From contig VSND01000003.1 of assembly GCA_009774145.1 (NCBI GenBank), positions 1-64,000 of the forward strand: 64,000 bases of DNA, given 5' to 3'. Below the pieces are notes generated by a model. That model made no database searches and was not told where the DNA came from. It was given only the letters and a program-made list of their open reading frames with translations. A program made the translations under genes and the position numbers. The DNA is from Lachnospiraceae bacterium. Lineage in GTDB: Bacteria > Bacillota > Clostridia > Lachnospirales > Lachnospiraceae. Shown one piece after another: positions 25,736 through 35,356 of the stretch. Each line of letters starts with the position of its first letter. Position 1 is the stretch's first letter.

Positions 25736-26674
25736 TTATAAAACCTCTTTCAGATAGCGGTTCAGTGCATCCTGCCAGGCGGGAAGAGGAGTAAATCCGT
25801 TTTCGGTCAGTTTGCTCTTGTCCAGACGGGAATTGAAAGGACGTTTTGCCCTGGAGACTCCGTATTCCGCCGTCGTGACCGGAACGACGGTGATATGGTT
25901 TGCGCCGTATTCCGGATGTCCCAGTTCTGCTGCCTGACGGAAGATCTCGGTGGTAAAATCATACCAGCTGATATAGCCGCCTTCATTGGTGGCATGATAA
26001 TAGCCGTATTTTTCCGTTTCCAGCATGTCTACCAGAAGACGGGCCAGGTCAAAGGTATAGGTGGGCGTACCGATCTGATCGTTGACGACGGTAATGCGGT
26101 CATGCGTTTTCCCAAGATTCAGCATGGTCTTGATAAAATTTTTGCCGTTGACGCCGAAGACCCAGGCGATCCGCACGATAAAATATTTTTCCACATGGTT
26201 GGCAACGGCCAGTTCGCCTTCCAGCTTGGTCTGTCCGTAGACGTTCAGCGGCTGATAGTCCTTGCAGTCCGGCTGCCAGGGTTCTTCGCCCAGTCCGCTG
26301 AAGACGTAGTCGGTGGACAGATAGATCATTTTGCAGTTCAGTTTCTGGCAGGCAAGCGCGATATTTTCGGTGCCGGTGGCATTGACGAGGCGGACCTTCT
26401 CCACTTTGTCATCATCCTCTGCCATATCCACAGCGGTCCATGCAGCGCAGTGAACCACCACATCCGGATTCTGTTTTGTCAGAATCTCTTCCACGGAATG
26501 TTTGTCGGTAATATCCATGGGAACATAGGGCATCCGGGTCACGGCGCTGCCGTCCTGTATCCCGCTGTATTCTGGCGCAAGATCAGAGCCGACCCCTTCA
26601 TAACCTCTTTGATTCAGTTCATTCATCACATCATGGCCGAGCTGCCCGCCCACGCCGGTTACAAATATTTTCAT
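25736..26674 (-). CDS. rfbD: dTDP-4-dehydrorhamnose reductase
   Basis: SDR-family protein of 312 aa. It has N-terminal GVGGQLGHDV (NAD(P)H-binding), STDYVF and the catalytic YGQTKLEGE (Tyr-x3-Lys). It performs the last step of dTDP-L-rhamnose synthesis in the cytosol. It lies 105 bp downstream of rfbB on the same strand. rfbA and rfbC are not in this window and must be elsewhere. The start has a GGAGGAAT site just upstream. Confidence 0.92.
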   Translation of the reverse strand: MKIFVTGVGGQLGHDVMNELNQRGYEGVGSDLAPEYSGIQDGSAVTRMPYVPMDITDKHSVEEILTKQNPDVVVHCAAWTAVDMAEDDDKVEKVRLVNATGTENIALACQKLNCKMIYLSTDYVFSGLGEEPWQPDCKDYQPLNVYGQTKLEGELAVANHVEKYFIVRIAWVFGVNGKNFIKTMLNLGKTHDRITVVNDQIGTPTYTFDLARLLVDMLETEKYGYYHATNEGGYISWYDFTTEIFRQAAELGHPEYGANHITVVPVTTAEYGVSRAKRPFNSRLDKSKLTENGFTPLPAWQDALNRYLKEVL

Positions 26675-26779
26675 GCTGTATTCCTCCTGATAAAATTTTG
26701 TTTTGTGTTCTCAACGCTTTCGGGATCCGAAACAGTTCTTCCTGTATCCGGATTCGTATTGTTAAAAAACGGACAATAT

Positions 26780-27808
26780 TTACCGGTTTTTGTACATTTT
26801 CTCATAATAATTCTGATATTCGCCGGAAATGATCGTTTCCCACCATTCTCTGTTGTCCAGATACCACCGGATCGTCTTCTGAATGCCGTCTGCAAATTTT
26901 GTCTCCGGCAGCCAGCCCAGTTCGTTGTGAATCTTGGTGGGATCGATGGCATAGCGCATGTCGTGTCCTTTCCGGTCGGTGACATAGGTGATCAGGCTCT
27001 CCGGTTTGTCCAGCGCTTTGCAGATGATTTTTACGATGTCAATGTTTTTCATCTCATTGTGCCCGCCGATGTTGTAGACCTCGCCCACGCGTCCTTTGTG
27101 GATCACCAGGTCGATGGCTTTGCAGTGGTCCTCCACATACAGCCAGTCGCGGACATTTTCTCCTGCGCCGTAGACCGGCAGGGGCCTGTCGTTCAGGGCG
27201 TTGGCGATCATCAGCGGGATCAGCTTCTCCGGAAAATGATAAGGCCCGTAATTATTGGAGCAGCGGCTGATGGACACCGGCAGCCCATAGGTCCGGTGGT
27301 AGGCCAGTACCAGAAGATCCGCAGCCGCCTTGCTGGAGGAGTAGGGACTGGAGGTGTGGATGGGTGTTTCTTCTGTAAAGAACAGATCCGGCCGGTCCAG
27401 CGGAAGGTCGCCGTATACCTCGTCGGTGGATACCTGGTGGTAGCGTACGATGCCGTATTTGCGGCAGGCATCCATGAGCACGGAAGTGCCGATGATGTTC
27501 GTGTCCAGAAATACCTGGGGATTTTCGATGGAACGGTCCACATGGCTTTCCGCCGCGAAATTTACGACCATATCCGGATGCTCCTTCTCAAAGAGCCGGT
27601 AGACAGCCTCCCGGTCTGTGATGCTCTCCTTCACAAAACGGAAATTTCTGTGATTCATGACAGGCGCCAGAGTGGAGAGATTGCCTGCATAGGTCAGGCA
27701 GTCCAGGCAGATGATCCGGTAGTCCGGATACTTGTCCAGCATATGGAAAATAAAGTTGCTTCCGATAAAGCCTGCACCGCCGGTGACGATGATCGTTGTC
27801 TGTTTCAT
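26780..27808 (-). CDS. rfbB: dTDP-glucose 4,6-dehydratase
   Basis: Extended SDR enzyme of 342 aa that converts dTDP-glucose to dTDP-4-keto-6-deoxyglucose. It has GGAGFIGSNF (NAD-binding), STDEVYGDL and YSSSKAAAD (catalytic Tyr-x3-Lys). AAGGAAG precedes the ATG. A MerR-type promoter lies 45-75 bp upstream, so it probably heads a small rfbB-rfbD transcript for rhamnose-containing surface glycans. Confidence 0.94.
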   Translation of the reverse strand: MKQTTIIVTGGAGFIGSNFIFHMLDKYPDYRIICLDCLTYAGNLSTLAPVMNHRNFRFVKESITDREAVYRLFEKEHPDMVVNFAAESHVDRSIENPQVFLDTNIIGTSVLMDACRKYGIVRYHQVSTDEVYGDLPLDRPDLFFTEETPIHTSSPYSSSKAAADLLVLAYHRTYGLPVSISRCSNNYGPYHFPEKLIPLMIANALNDRPLPVYGAGENVRDWLYVEDHCKAIDLVIHKGRVGEVYNIGGHNEMKNIDIVKIICKALDKPESLITYVTDRKGHDMRYAIDPTKIHNELGWLPETKFADGIQKTIRWYLDNREWWETIISGEYQNYYEKMYKNR

Positions 27809-27852
27809 ATGATCTTCCTTTCAAAATGTTCTGTTTACGGATTCTGATTTCC

Positions 27853-27883
27853 AGTATAAAAGATGACCTTACGTCACCTTCAA
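27853..27883 (-). promoter_or_regulatory. MerR-type promoter of rfbB with 19-bp spacer and dyad operator
   Basis: On the minus strand a -35 TTGAAG (27878-27883) and a -10 TATACT (27853-27858) are separated by 19 bp, the over-long spacing typical of MerR-activated promoters. The spacer contains the dyad GGTGAC-GTAAG-GTCATC. The -35 overlaps the stop codon of the MerR-methyltransferase gene, the obvious candidate regulator. This is inference from architecture. Confidence 0.68.
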
Positions 27884-29085
27884 GTGTTTTTTGTAAAATT
27901 TTGCGAAAACCGGCAGAGGAAGACCCCTGCGTCTTTTGTGATGTGAAATCCCTGCGCGGTCTTTTTTTCCGTAAAGATTCGGAAATCCTTATAGCGTTCC
28001 AGCAGAATCTGGTTCTGGTTGCCGTGGCAGGAGAGGATGTATTCGATCAGCGGCTCCGCATGACTCAGCGTGATGGAATCCTCATAGCGCAGGCATTCAA
28101 TCAGGGAAAAGTACGGCTGTAAAATCTCCCGGCCGTTTTCCAGACCAAACTGTTCGTACAGCTTTTCGGCGGACAGCACGATGCGGCTGTCAAACTGCTG
28201 AACCAGACTGCTGATTTCCTTCATGTGTTCCTTTCCGTAAGTGCTGCAGAGAAAGCGGCCGTCCGGTTTCAGGACCCGACGGACTTCCCGGCACACCCGG
28301 GACAGATCTTTGCAGTAGAACAGCACATGTCCGGCGATCACCAGATCAAAGCAGTGGTCCGGAAACGGAATTCCGGCGCAGTCAAACGCCTGAAAGGAAA
28401 ATCTGGGGTCGTCCTGTCCGATGTTTCTGCGGGCGTCCCGCAGCATGCCTTCGGAGATGTCCGACAGGCAGATCCGGACATGTGCCGGAAGAAGTGCAAG
28501 GTTTTCCGTCCACAGTGCTCCGTTGCCGCACCCCAGTTCCAGAATCTTCAGACCGTCGGTGATCCGGCACTGTTCGTAGATCCAGGGAAACCAGCCCTGA
28601 CGGTTGGCGGAATAGTCTCTGTGCAGCCGGATGCGGGCGGAGATATTGGTGGCATTCTGATACTGGTGCTTAAGACTCTTCTCCATACCGGTCAGATGGA
28701 TCAGTTCCAGCATGTGGCTCCAGTCGATCTGCTGTTCCTCTTCGATGGTACGGACCGTATCCTCAATGGCGCTCTCCACCAGCTGCATCTGTTCGATGCG
28801 GTCCTGTACCAGCTTTTTCTGGAGATTCAGAGAATTTTTCAGAAAATGATAATCGATATCGCCGATGGTCATCTCCCGGATTTCGTCCAGAGAAAAGCCC
28901 AGATATTTCAGCAGGAGGATCTGCTGCAGCCCTGCCAGATCGGAATCCGTGTAAAAGCGTGCACCGGAACGATTTACATAAGAAGGCTTCAGGATGTTCT
29001 GCCGGTCATAATAACGGATGGTCCGGACGGTTACGCCGGCCATACGTGCAAACTGTCCGGAGGAGTAATAACCCGGAAGATTCAT
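27880..29085 (-). CDS. MerR-family HTH fused to a SAM-dependent methyltransferase
   Basis: Protein of 401 aa. Residues 1-115 are a MerR DNA-binding and dimerisation region (SSGQFARMAGVTVRTIRYYD; LQQILLLKYLGFSLDEI). The C-terminal part from about residue 160 is a class-I methyltransferase with LELGCGNGALW (motif I) and FDLVIAGHVLFYC. The ATG at 29085 has AAAGGAG upstream; an ATG at 29130 has none and overlaps the AraC gene. It lies 22 bp after that gene and directly before the rfbB promoter. The methyl acceptor is unknown; the enzyme domain may serve as ligand sensor. Confidence 0.85.
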   Translation of the reverse strand: MNLPGYYSSGQFARMAGVTVRTIRYYDRQNILKPSYVNRSGARFYTDSDLAGLQQILLLKYLGFSLDEIREMTIGDIDYHFLKNSLNLQKKLVQDRIEQMQLVESAIEDTVRTIEEEQQIDWSHMLELIHLTGMEKSLKHQYQNATNISARIRLHRDYSANRQGWFPWIYEQCRITDGLKILELGCGNGALWTENLALLPAHVRICLSDISEGMLRDARRNIGQDDPRFSFQAFDCAGIPFPDHCFDLVIAGHVLFYCKDLSRVCREVRRVLKPDGRFLCSTYGKEHMKEISSLVQQFDSRIVLSAEKLYEQFGLENGREILQPYFSLIECLRYEDSITLSHAEPLIEYILSCHGNQNQILLERYKDFRIFTEKKTAQGFHITKDAGVFLCRFSQNFTKNT

Positions 29086-29107
29086 GGAATTTTCTCCTTT
29101 CTGAATG

Positions 29108-29971
29108 TTACCACATCCGGCGGAATTCACCCGGGGAGATCCCCTCTACCTTCCGGAACATCCGGGAAAAATAGTTGGCATCCTCCACGCCGCATTCTCT
29201 TCCGATGGCTTCGACGGTCTGGTCCGTGAAGCGCAGAAGCTGCTTGGCATGGGTGATACGGATCTGCAGCAGATAATTGTTGATGGAGACGCCGAACTGT
29301 TCCTTGAAGATGCGTGCCAGGTAAAATTTATTGATATAAAATTTTTCTGCAAGATCGTCCAGATTGATCCGGTCCATATAGTGCCGGTCCAGATATTCCT
29401 TGACATTCTGGAGATTTTGCTTTTTGGCGGTAATGCGCCGACGGTTTTCCGGGTTCCAGCTCTGTTCCATCAAAAGGGTAAGAAGAGAAGCCAGTTTTTC
29501 AAAAATCCGCATGTCCCGGACATGGTCTTCAGAGGATGCAGTCTCGTAGAGTTCATCCAGGATACGGCCGTAGGGCGATGGGTCAGACGGGTGAAAGCAG
29601 GGGCGTCCGCCCCGCTCCGCATATTTCTCATAGATGCTGTTCATGTTGGGACCGTAGAAATGCGCCCATTTCAGCTGCCAGAGTTCGTCGGAGGTACAGT
29701 GGGAATAGGGTCTGCGGCAGTCGAGGAAGGCACAGTCTCCGGTGATCAGAGGAAAAGTCTCTCCCATGTATTCCAGAGTGCCGTGGCCGGACAGGACCTG
29801 GAAAAACAGACAGGAGGCAAGATTTTCCCTGCGGCTTTTGTGGGGCTTTCTGGCTTCCAGAAAGCCGGTTTCCTGCAGATGGATCAGACTGGTTCTTGCA
29901 AATGCAGAAGGAGTGTAAAGGATTCGGCTGGTAGTCACCAGGCTACCGTGGAAAAGGGATGTACGGTCCAT
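29108..29971 (-). CDS. AraC-family transcriptional regulator
   Basis: Regulator of 287 aa with an N-terminal cupin-like sensor (LSGHGTLEYMGETFPL) and a C-terminal double HTH (INLDDLAEKFYINKFYLARIF; VEAIGRECGVEDANYFSRMF; EGISPGEFRRM). It is divergent from gmd across a 206-bp gap and upstream of the MerR-methyltransferase gene with which it is probably co-transcribed. Its targets may be the flanking sugar-nucleotide genes or itself; the inducer is unknown. Confidence 0.9.
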   Translation of the reverse strand: MDRTSLFHGSLVTTSRILYTPSAFARTSLIHLQETGFLEARKPHKSRRENLASCLFFQVLSGHGTLEYMGETFPLITGDCAFLDCRRPYSHCTSDELWQLKWAHFYGPNMNSIYEKYAERGGRPCFHPSDPSPYGRILDELYETASSEDHVRDMRIFEKLASLLTLLMEQSWNPENRRRITAKKQNLQNVKEYLDRHYMDRINLDDLAEKFYINKFYLARIFKEQFGVSINNYLLQIRITHAKQLLRFTDQTVEAIGRECGVEDANYFSRMFRKVEGISPGEFRRMW

Positions 29972-30177
29972 AGGGATGTTTCTCCTCGTGGTAACAGTTG
30001 GTTTTTCTCAATTATAACAGAACCTGGACTGCATTACAAAATAAGAATGTACAAAAAAGTCAATATTATGCTGGTTCTATTCAAGATACTCTCTTAAAAT
30101 TGTACTTTTTTTCTATTAGAATGACAGAAAATGATAAAACTATAATGGAAAAGATTTAGAAAGTTGAGGAACGAAGT

Positions 30178-31248
30178 ATGGTAAAAAAAGCACTGATTAC
30201 AGGTATCACAGGACAGGATGGTTCCTATCTGGCAGAATTTCTTCTGGAAAAAGGATATGAGGTTCACGGCATCACCCGCCGCGCATCCATCTCCAATACA
30301 TCCAGAATCGATCATCTGCTGGCCGCGCATGCGGTAACGCTGCATGACGGGGACCTGACAGACTCGTCTTCGCTTATGCGCATCATCAGTCTGGTGCAGC
30401 CGGACGAGATCTACAATCTGGCAGCCCAGTCTCATGTCCAGGTGTCCTTTGATGTTCCGGAATATTCCGGAGATGTGGATGCCATCGGCGTTCTGCGCAT
30501 CCTGGAGGCCGTGCGGATCCTGGGTCTGGACCGGAAGACAAGGATTTACCAGGCATCTACTTCTGAACTGTACGGCAAGGTGGAAGAAGTTCCCCAGAAG
30601 GAGACTACGCCGTTTCATCCATACAGTCCCTACGCGGTAGCGAAACAGTACGGATTCTGGATTACGAAAGAATACCGGGAAGCCTACGGGATGTTCGCGG
30701 TGAACGGAATTCTGTTCAATCATGAATCCGAGCGCCGCGGGGAAAATTTTGTAACCCGGAAAATCACGCTGGCAGCCGGACGGATTGCAGAGGGGCTTCA
30801 GGACCATCTGGAGCTGGGAAATATGGATTCTCTGCGGGACTGGGGCTATGCAAAGGATTATGTAGAATGCATGTGGCTGATTCTGCAGCATGATACGCCG
30901 GAAGATTTTGTCATCGCCACCGGAGAGCAGCATACAGTCCGGGATTTTACCAAAAAGGCATTTGCCGCCAACGGCATCGAACTTCGATTTGAAGGGAAGG
31001 GACTGGAGGAAAAAGGCTATGACGTGAAGACCGGAAAGATGCTGGTGTGCGTGAACCCGGAATGGTTCCGTCCGACGGATGTGGACAATCTGTGGGGAGA
31101 TCCCACAAAAGCAAAGACCGTCCTTGGGTGGAATCCGCAGAAGACCAGTTATGAGGAGCTGGTGCGGATCATGGCAGAACACGACCGGGAGCTGGCAAGA
31201 AAAGAGGCAGCCGTAAAAGCAGTACAGCAGGGGGAAAGAAGACAATGA
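30178..31248 (+). CDS. gmd: GDP-mannose 4,6-dehydratase
   Basis: Extended SDR enzyme of 356 aa that converts GDP-D-mannose to GDP-4-keto-6-deoxymannose. It has ITGITGQDGSYLAEFLL at the N-terminus, the catalytic SELYGK and YSPYAVAKQYG (Tyr-x3-Lys), and NHESERRGENFVTRK. It is the first gene of a GDP-L-fucose operon and overlaps fcl by 4 bp. A TATAAT near 30140 may be its -10, but the -35 is poor. Confidence 0.95.
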   Translation: MVKKALITGITGQDGSYLAEFLLEKGYEVHGITRRASISNTSRIDHLLAAHAVTLHDGDLTDSSSLMRIISLVQPDEIYNLAAQSHVQVSFDVPEYSGDVDAIGVLRILEAVRILGLDRKTRIYQASTSELYGKVEEVPQKETTPFHPYSPYAVAKQYGFWITKEYREAYGMFAVNGILFNHESERRGENFVTRKITLAAGRIAEGLQDHLELGNMDSLRDWGYAKDYVECMWLILQHDTPEDFVIATGEQHTVRDFTKKAFAANGIELRFEGKGLEEKGYDVKTGKMLVCVNPEWFRPTDVDNLWGDPTKAKTVLGWNPQKTSYEELVRIMAEHDRELARKEAAVKAVQQGERRQ

Positions 31249-32189
31249 TGGAAAAGGATGCGAAGATTTATGTGGCAGGGCATCGGGGGATGGTCGGATC
31301 TGCAATCGTGAGGGAACTTCAGAAGCAGGGATATACCAGGATCCTCACCCGGACCCATAAGGAGCTGGATCTGTGCCGGCAGGATCAGGTGGAGGCCTTT
31401 TTTGAGAAGGAAAAGCCGGAATATGTATTCCTGGCGGCGGCAAAGGTGGGCGGCATCGTGGCAAATGAGAACGCACTGGCGGATTTTATGTATGACAATA
31501 TGATCCTGGAGATGAATGTGATCCATTCTGCGTGGAAAAACGGCTGTAAAAAGCTGGAGTTTCTGGGTTCCTCCTGCATCTATCCCCGGATGGCGCCTCA
31601 GCCCATGAAGGAGAGCTGTCTGCTGACCTCAGAGCTTGAGAAGACCAATGAAGCGTATGCGCTGGCGAAGATCTCGGGACTGAAGTACTGCGAGTTTCTG
31701 AACCGCCAGTACGGGACGGATTATATCTCTGTCATGCCCACCAACCTGTACGGGCCAAACGACAACTATCATCCGACGCACAGCCATGTGCTTCCGGCTC
31801 TGATCCGCCGGTTTCATGAGGCGAAGGAGCAGAATCTTCCTTATGTGACCTGCTGGGGGGATGGCAGCCCTCTGCGGGAATTTCTGTATGTAGACGACCT
31901 GGCGGATCTGTGCGTATTTCTTATGAACCATTACAGCGGGAATGAGACTGTGAATGCAGGAACCGGCAGGGAGCTGACAATCAGTGAACTGACGGAACTG
32001 GTGGCGGAGGTCATCGGCTATACCGGAGAGATCCGCTGGGATCCGTCAAAACCCAACGGGACACCGAGAAAGCTTCTGGATGTGTCCAAGAGCGCAGCCC
32101 TTGGCTGGACCTATAAGACAGAGCTTCGGGAGGGCATCCGCCTTTCTTATGAAGACTTTTTGAACAATCCCATGAGAGCAGAGAGGTAG
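31245..32189 (+). CDS. fcl: GDP-L-fucose synthase
   Basis: Epimerase-reductase of 314 aa that makes GDP-L-fucose from the Gmd product. It has AGHRGMVGSAI (NADPH-binding), FLGSSCIYPRMAPQP, and YALAKISGLKYCE (Tyr-x3-Lys). ATGA overlap with gmd. Together with manC and manA, the cell can produce GDP-fucose from fructose-6-phosphate apart from the phosphomannomutase, which is not in this window. Confidence 0.95.
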   Translation: MMEKDAKIYVAGHRGMVGSAIVRELQKQGYTRILTRTHKELDLCRQDQVEAFFEKEKPEYVFLAAAKVGGIVANENALADFMYDNMILEMNVIHSAWKNGCKKLEFLGSSCIYPRMAPQPMKESCLLTSELEKTNEAYALAKISGLKYCEFLNRQYGTDYISVMPTNLYGPNDNYHPTHSHVLPALIRRFHEAKEQNLPYVTCWGDGSPLREFLYVDDLADLCVFLMNHYSGNETVNAGTGRELTISELTELVAEVIGYTGEIRWDPSKPNGTPRKLLDVSKSAALGWTYKTELREGIRLSYEDFLNNPMRAER

Positions 32190-32192
32190 ATC

Positions 32193-33509
32193 ATGAATAT
32201 CATACTTTTATCCGGCGGATCCGGAAAGAGGCTCTGGCCTCTGTCCAACGATATCCGTTCCAAACAGTTTATCAAAATCTTTCAGACCCCGGAAGGCGGT
32301 TATGAATCCATGGTTCAGCGGGTCTATCATCAGATCCGGAAAGTGGATCCGGATGCGACGGTGACCATTGCTACCTCCAGGACCCAGGTGTCGGCAATCC
32401 ATAATCAGCTGGGGGAGGATGTGGGGATTTCCATCGAGCCCTGCAGGAGGGATACGTTTCCGGCCATCGCACTGGCAACGGCATACCTTCATGACGTGCA
32501 GGGGGTATCGGAAGATGAGGCGGTGGTTGTCTGCCCGGTGGACCCGTATGTAGAGGAAGATTATTTTACGGCGCTGAAGGAACTGGGAAATCTTGCAAAG
32601 ACCGGGGAAGCCAGTCTGGTGCTCATGGGCATCGAACCTACCTATCCCAGCGAGAAGTACGGTTATATTATCCCGGCGGACAAAGAACAGGTAAGCCGGG
32701 TATCCACGTTTAAAGAAAAGCCGGATGTGAAAACCGCAGAGGAATATATCCAGAAGGGTGCTCTGTGGAACGGCGGCGTTTTTGCCTATAAGCTGAAGTA
32801 TGTGCTGGACAAGGCCCATGAACTTCTGGATTTTATCGATTATCAGGATCTGTTTGGAAAATATGACACGCTTATGAAGATCAGTTTTGACTATGCGGTG
32901 GTGGAGAAGGAAGACAATATTGAGGTTATGCGCTTTGCCGGTGAGTGGAAGGATCTGGGAACCTGGAATACGCTGACAGAGGCCATGGAGGAAGCGTCCA
33001 TCGGAGAGGCGATTCTGAACGATCAGTGTGAAAATGTCCATGTGATCAATGAACTGGATGTGCCGGTGCTCTGCATGGGTTTAAAGGATGTGGTGGTGTC
33101 CGCCAGCCCGGAAGGAATTCTGGTGTCTGACAAGGAGCAGTCCAGTTATATTAAACCCTATGTGGACCGGATCGACCAGCAGATCATGTTTGCGGAAAAA
33201 TCCTGGGGCAGTTTCCGGGTGCTGGATATCGAAGATGAAAGCATGACCATCAAGGTGACGCTGAATGCCGGGCACCGGATGAACTATCACAGTCATGAGA
33301 GAAGAGACGAAGTCTGGACCGTCATCTCCGGAAAGGGCCGCAGCATCGTGGATGGCATGGAGCAGCCGGTGCAGGCGGGAGATGTGGTAACCATGCAGGC
33401 AGGCTGCCGTCATACGCTGATTGCAGATACGGAACTGAAGGTCATTGAGGTGCAGCTTGGCAGAGAGATCAGTGTTCATGACAAGAAGAAATATGAACTG
33501 GAACAGTGA
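32193..33509 (+). CDS. manC: Mannose-1-phosphate guanylyltransferase
   Basis: Protein of 438 aa that forms GDP-mannose from GTP and mannose-1-phosphate. The nucleotidyltransferase domain begins at residue 1 with LLSGGSGKRLWPLSND and includes FKEKPD and GALWNGGVF. The C-terminal about 110 residues are a cupin (GHRMNYHSHERRDEVWTV), as in type-II ManC proteins. It lies 3 bp after fcl and its end overlaps manA by about 17 bp. Confidence 0.93.
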   Translation: MNIILLSGGSGKRLWPLSNDIRSKQFIKIFQTPEGGYESMVQRVYHQIRKVDPDATVTIATSRTQVSAIHNQLGEDVGISIEPCRRDTFPAIALATAYLHDVQGVSEDEAVVVCPVDPYVEEDYFTALKELGNLAKTGEASLVLMGIEPTYPSEKYGYIIPADKEQVSRVSTFKEKPDVKTAEEYIQKGALWNGGVFAYKLKYVLDKAHELLDFIDYQDLFGKYDTLMKISFDYAVVEKEDNIEVMRFAGEWKDLGTWNTLTEAMEEASIGEAILNDQCENVHVINELDVPVLCMGLKDVVVSASPEGILVSDKEQSSYIKPYVDRIDQQIMFAEKSWGSFRVLDIEDESMTIKVTLNAGHRMNYHSHERRDEVWTVISGKGRSIVDGMEQPVQAGDVVTMQAGCRHTLIADTELKVIEVQLGREISVHDKKKYELEQ

Positions 33510-34500
33510 GGTCCGCTCCGGCGCCCGTCCGTTTCTTTTAAAGCCGGCCGGAAAAGACTACCTGTGGGGCGGAAGCCGCCTGAAGGACGATTTTTCCAAG
33601 GACATGGATCTGACACCTCTGGCAGAGACCTGGGAGTGCTCCACGCATCCGGACGGACCGAGTATCGTAGCCAGCGGGGCGGATGCGGGCAGGCTGCTCC
33701 TGGAGGTCTTAAAAGAGCATCCGGAATATATGGGGACTCACCCGAAGACCGCCGGCGGGCTTCCGATTCTGATCAAGTTTATCGATGCCAGACAGGATCT
33801 GTCCGTGCAGGTGCATCCGGATGACGACTATGCAAGAGAACATGAGCACGGCTCCCTCGGCAAGACGGAAATGTGGTATGTGCTGGATGCGGCAAAGGAT
33901 GCCCGGCTGGTCTATGGTTTTTATCAGGACATCAGCAGGGAGAAGCTGAAAAAAAGCCTGGAAGACGGAACCGTGGAACGATATCTCCAGAAGGTAAAGG
34001 TGCAGAAGGACGACCTGTTCTATATCGAGCCGGGAACGGTTCATGCCATTGGCGCAGGTACGCTGATTGCAGAGATTCAGGAAAGTTCCAATCTGACCTA
34101 CCGGATGTATGATTACGGGCGTCTGGATAAAAACGGACAGCCAAGGAAGCTCCATATTCCGCAGGCGCTTCAGGTTGCGGACAGGAAGGGAAGCAGGACT
34201 CCCAGACAGCCCATGAGAGTATTAAAGTATCAGAAGGGCAGCGCCACGGAGCTTCTGTGCCGCTGCAGATATTTTCAGGTGGAGCGGCAGCTCATCAATA
34301 CAGAGCGCTGTCGGGAGATGGCGGATTTTAAGACGGACAGCAATTCTTTTCAGGTGCTTTTATGCATCGGCGGATGCGGAACCATGTTCGGAGAAGAAGA
34401 GATGCTTCATTTTTTTAAGGGAGACTGCATCTTTGTTCCGGCTGACTCGGTTCCGTTAAAACTTCATGGACGGGCGCAGTTTCTGAAAGTGAGCTGTTAA
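33493..34500 (+). CDS. manA: Mannose-6-phosphate isomerase, class I (cupin)
   Basis: Zn-dependent isomerase of about 335 aa linking fructose-6-P and mannose-6-P. It has KDYLWGGSRL, LSVQVHPDDDYA (metal His), KTEMWYVLDA and YIEPGTVHAIG. The ATG at 33493 lies inside the end of manC; an ATG at 33478 is also possible. The overlap suggests translational coupling. It completes the supply of mannose-6-P for the GDP-fucose operon. Confidence 0.92.
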   Translation: MNWNSEVRSGARPFLLKPAGKDYLWGGSRLKDDFSKDMDLTPLAETWECSTHPDGPSIVASGADAGRLLLEVLKEHPEYMGTHPKTAGGLPILIKFIDARQDLSVQVHPDDDYAREHEHGSLGKTEMWYVLDAAKDARLVYGFYQDISREKLKKSLEDGTVERYLQKVKVQKDDLFYIEPGTVHAIGAGTLIAEIQESSNLTYRMYDYGRLDKNGQPRKLHIPQALQVADRKGSRTPRQPMRVLKYQKGSATELLCRCRYFQVERQLINTERCREMADFKTDSNSFQVLLCIGGCGTMFGEEEMLHFFKGDCIFVPADSVPLKLHGRAQFLKVSC

Positions 34501-34566
34501 GCTCTGCTGTCTGCTGACAAAATACCGGTATCAGAATCCTGTTGTTGATACAGATGGAGCGGTTTT

Positions 34567-35217
34567 ATGTTTACTTCTGAAGAAGAAAAGATTCTGCAGT
34601 CTGCAGGGACGGTATTTACCGTTCAGCCTGGACATCTCATTTATATGAAAGGGGATCCGGCAGAGAAGGTCTATTATATATTGAAAGGACGGGTGCGTGT
34701 CTTTTCCAATCTGTATTCCGGGCGGGAGCTGACGTTGGATGTGGTGGAAGCCGGGCGTCTGTTCGGGGAATCGGCTTTTATGGAAGGAAATATACGTCCT
34801 GTCTGTGTACAGGCAGTCAATAAAGTGCAGCTGGTTTCTTTTCGAATGACAGATGTCCTTCCGTGGTTTCAGAAAAAGACAGGATTTGCCCTCCATTTTC
34901 TGCAGCTCTGTTCCAATACCATGGATCATCTGACGGCACGGATGGAGGATCAGTGCCTGCTGGACCGGTATGGAAAGATGGCAGGCTATATCCTGGATGA
35001 GACGGCGTCGGATTCGGTGGGAAAGGGGACTGCAGGAGGTGTGCTTCCCTATACGCATGAAGAACTGTCGGTGTCTCTGGGGTTGAACCGCTCCACGGTG
35101 ACGACTGTTCTGAAGAAATTTGAACAGGAAGGGTGGCTGAAGCGGGGATATGGATTTATAAAAGTTCTTGACCGTCAGGCACTGCAGGAGATCGTGGAGC
35201 AGCAAAAAAATCGATAA
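34567..35217 (+). CDS. Crp/Fnr-family transcriptional regulator
   Basis: Regulator of 216 aa. An N-terminal cyclic-nucleotide-binding-type beta roll (IYMKGDPAEKVYYILKGRVRVF; LFGESAFMEG) is joined by a long helix to a winged HTH (THEELSVSLGLNRSTVTTVL). It has none of the four-Cys pattern of Fnr, so it is not an obvious iron-sulfur sensor. A YitT-family gene follows 139 bp downstream. The ligand is unknown. Confidence 0.9.
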   Translation: MFTSEEEKILQSAGTVFTVQPGHLIYMKGDPAEKVYYILKGRVRVFSNLYSGRELTLDVVEAGRLFGESAFMEGNIRPVCVQAVNKVQLVSFRMTDVLPWFQKKTGFALHFLQLCSNTMDHLTARMEDQCLLDRYGKMAGYILDETASDSVGKGTAGGVLPYTHEELSVSLGLNRSTVTTVLKKFEQEGWLKRGYGFIKVLDRQALQEIVEQQKNR

Positions 35218-35224
35218 TTTTCCG

Positions 35225-35250
35225 GAGATTGTTGTATACGCAACAATCTC
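35225..35250. terminator. Perfect 10-bp hairpin followed by a T-rich tract
   Basis: GAGATTGTTG and CAACAATCTC flank a TATACG loop and are followed by TTTTCTCTTT, consistent with a terminator for the Crp/Fnr gene. The core TTGTTG-N6-CAACAA is also operator-like, and a TATAAT at 35266-35271 could be the -10 of the YitT gene, so the site may have both roles. Confidence 0.6.
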
Positions 35251-35356
35251 TTTTCTCTTTCGGTCTATAATAGAGACAGCTGCAGACGGATATCATATGC
35301 GCCTGACCTGCTGCAGCCATGAAAAAACGGTTCCAGGCGAAGAATGGAGGACAAGG

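Noticed and set aside
25895..27847. Plus-strand open frame of 650 codons across rfbD and rfbB
   Set aside because: It is antisense to two well-marked SDR enzymes and shows no domain. Shadow frame.
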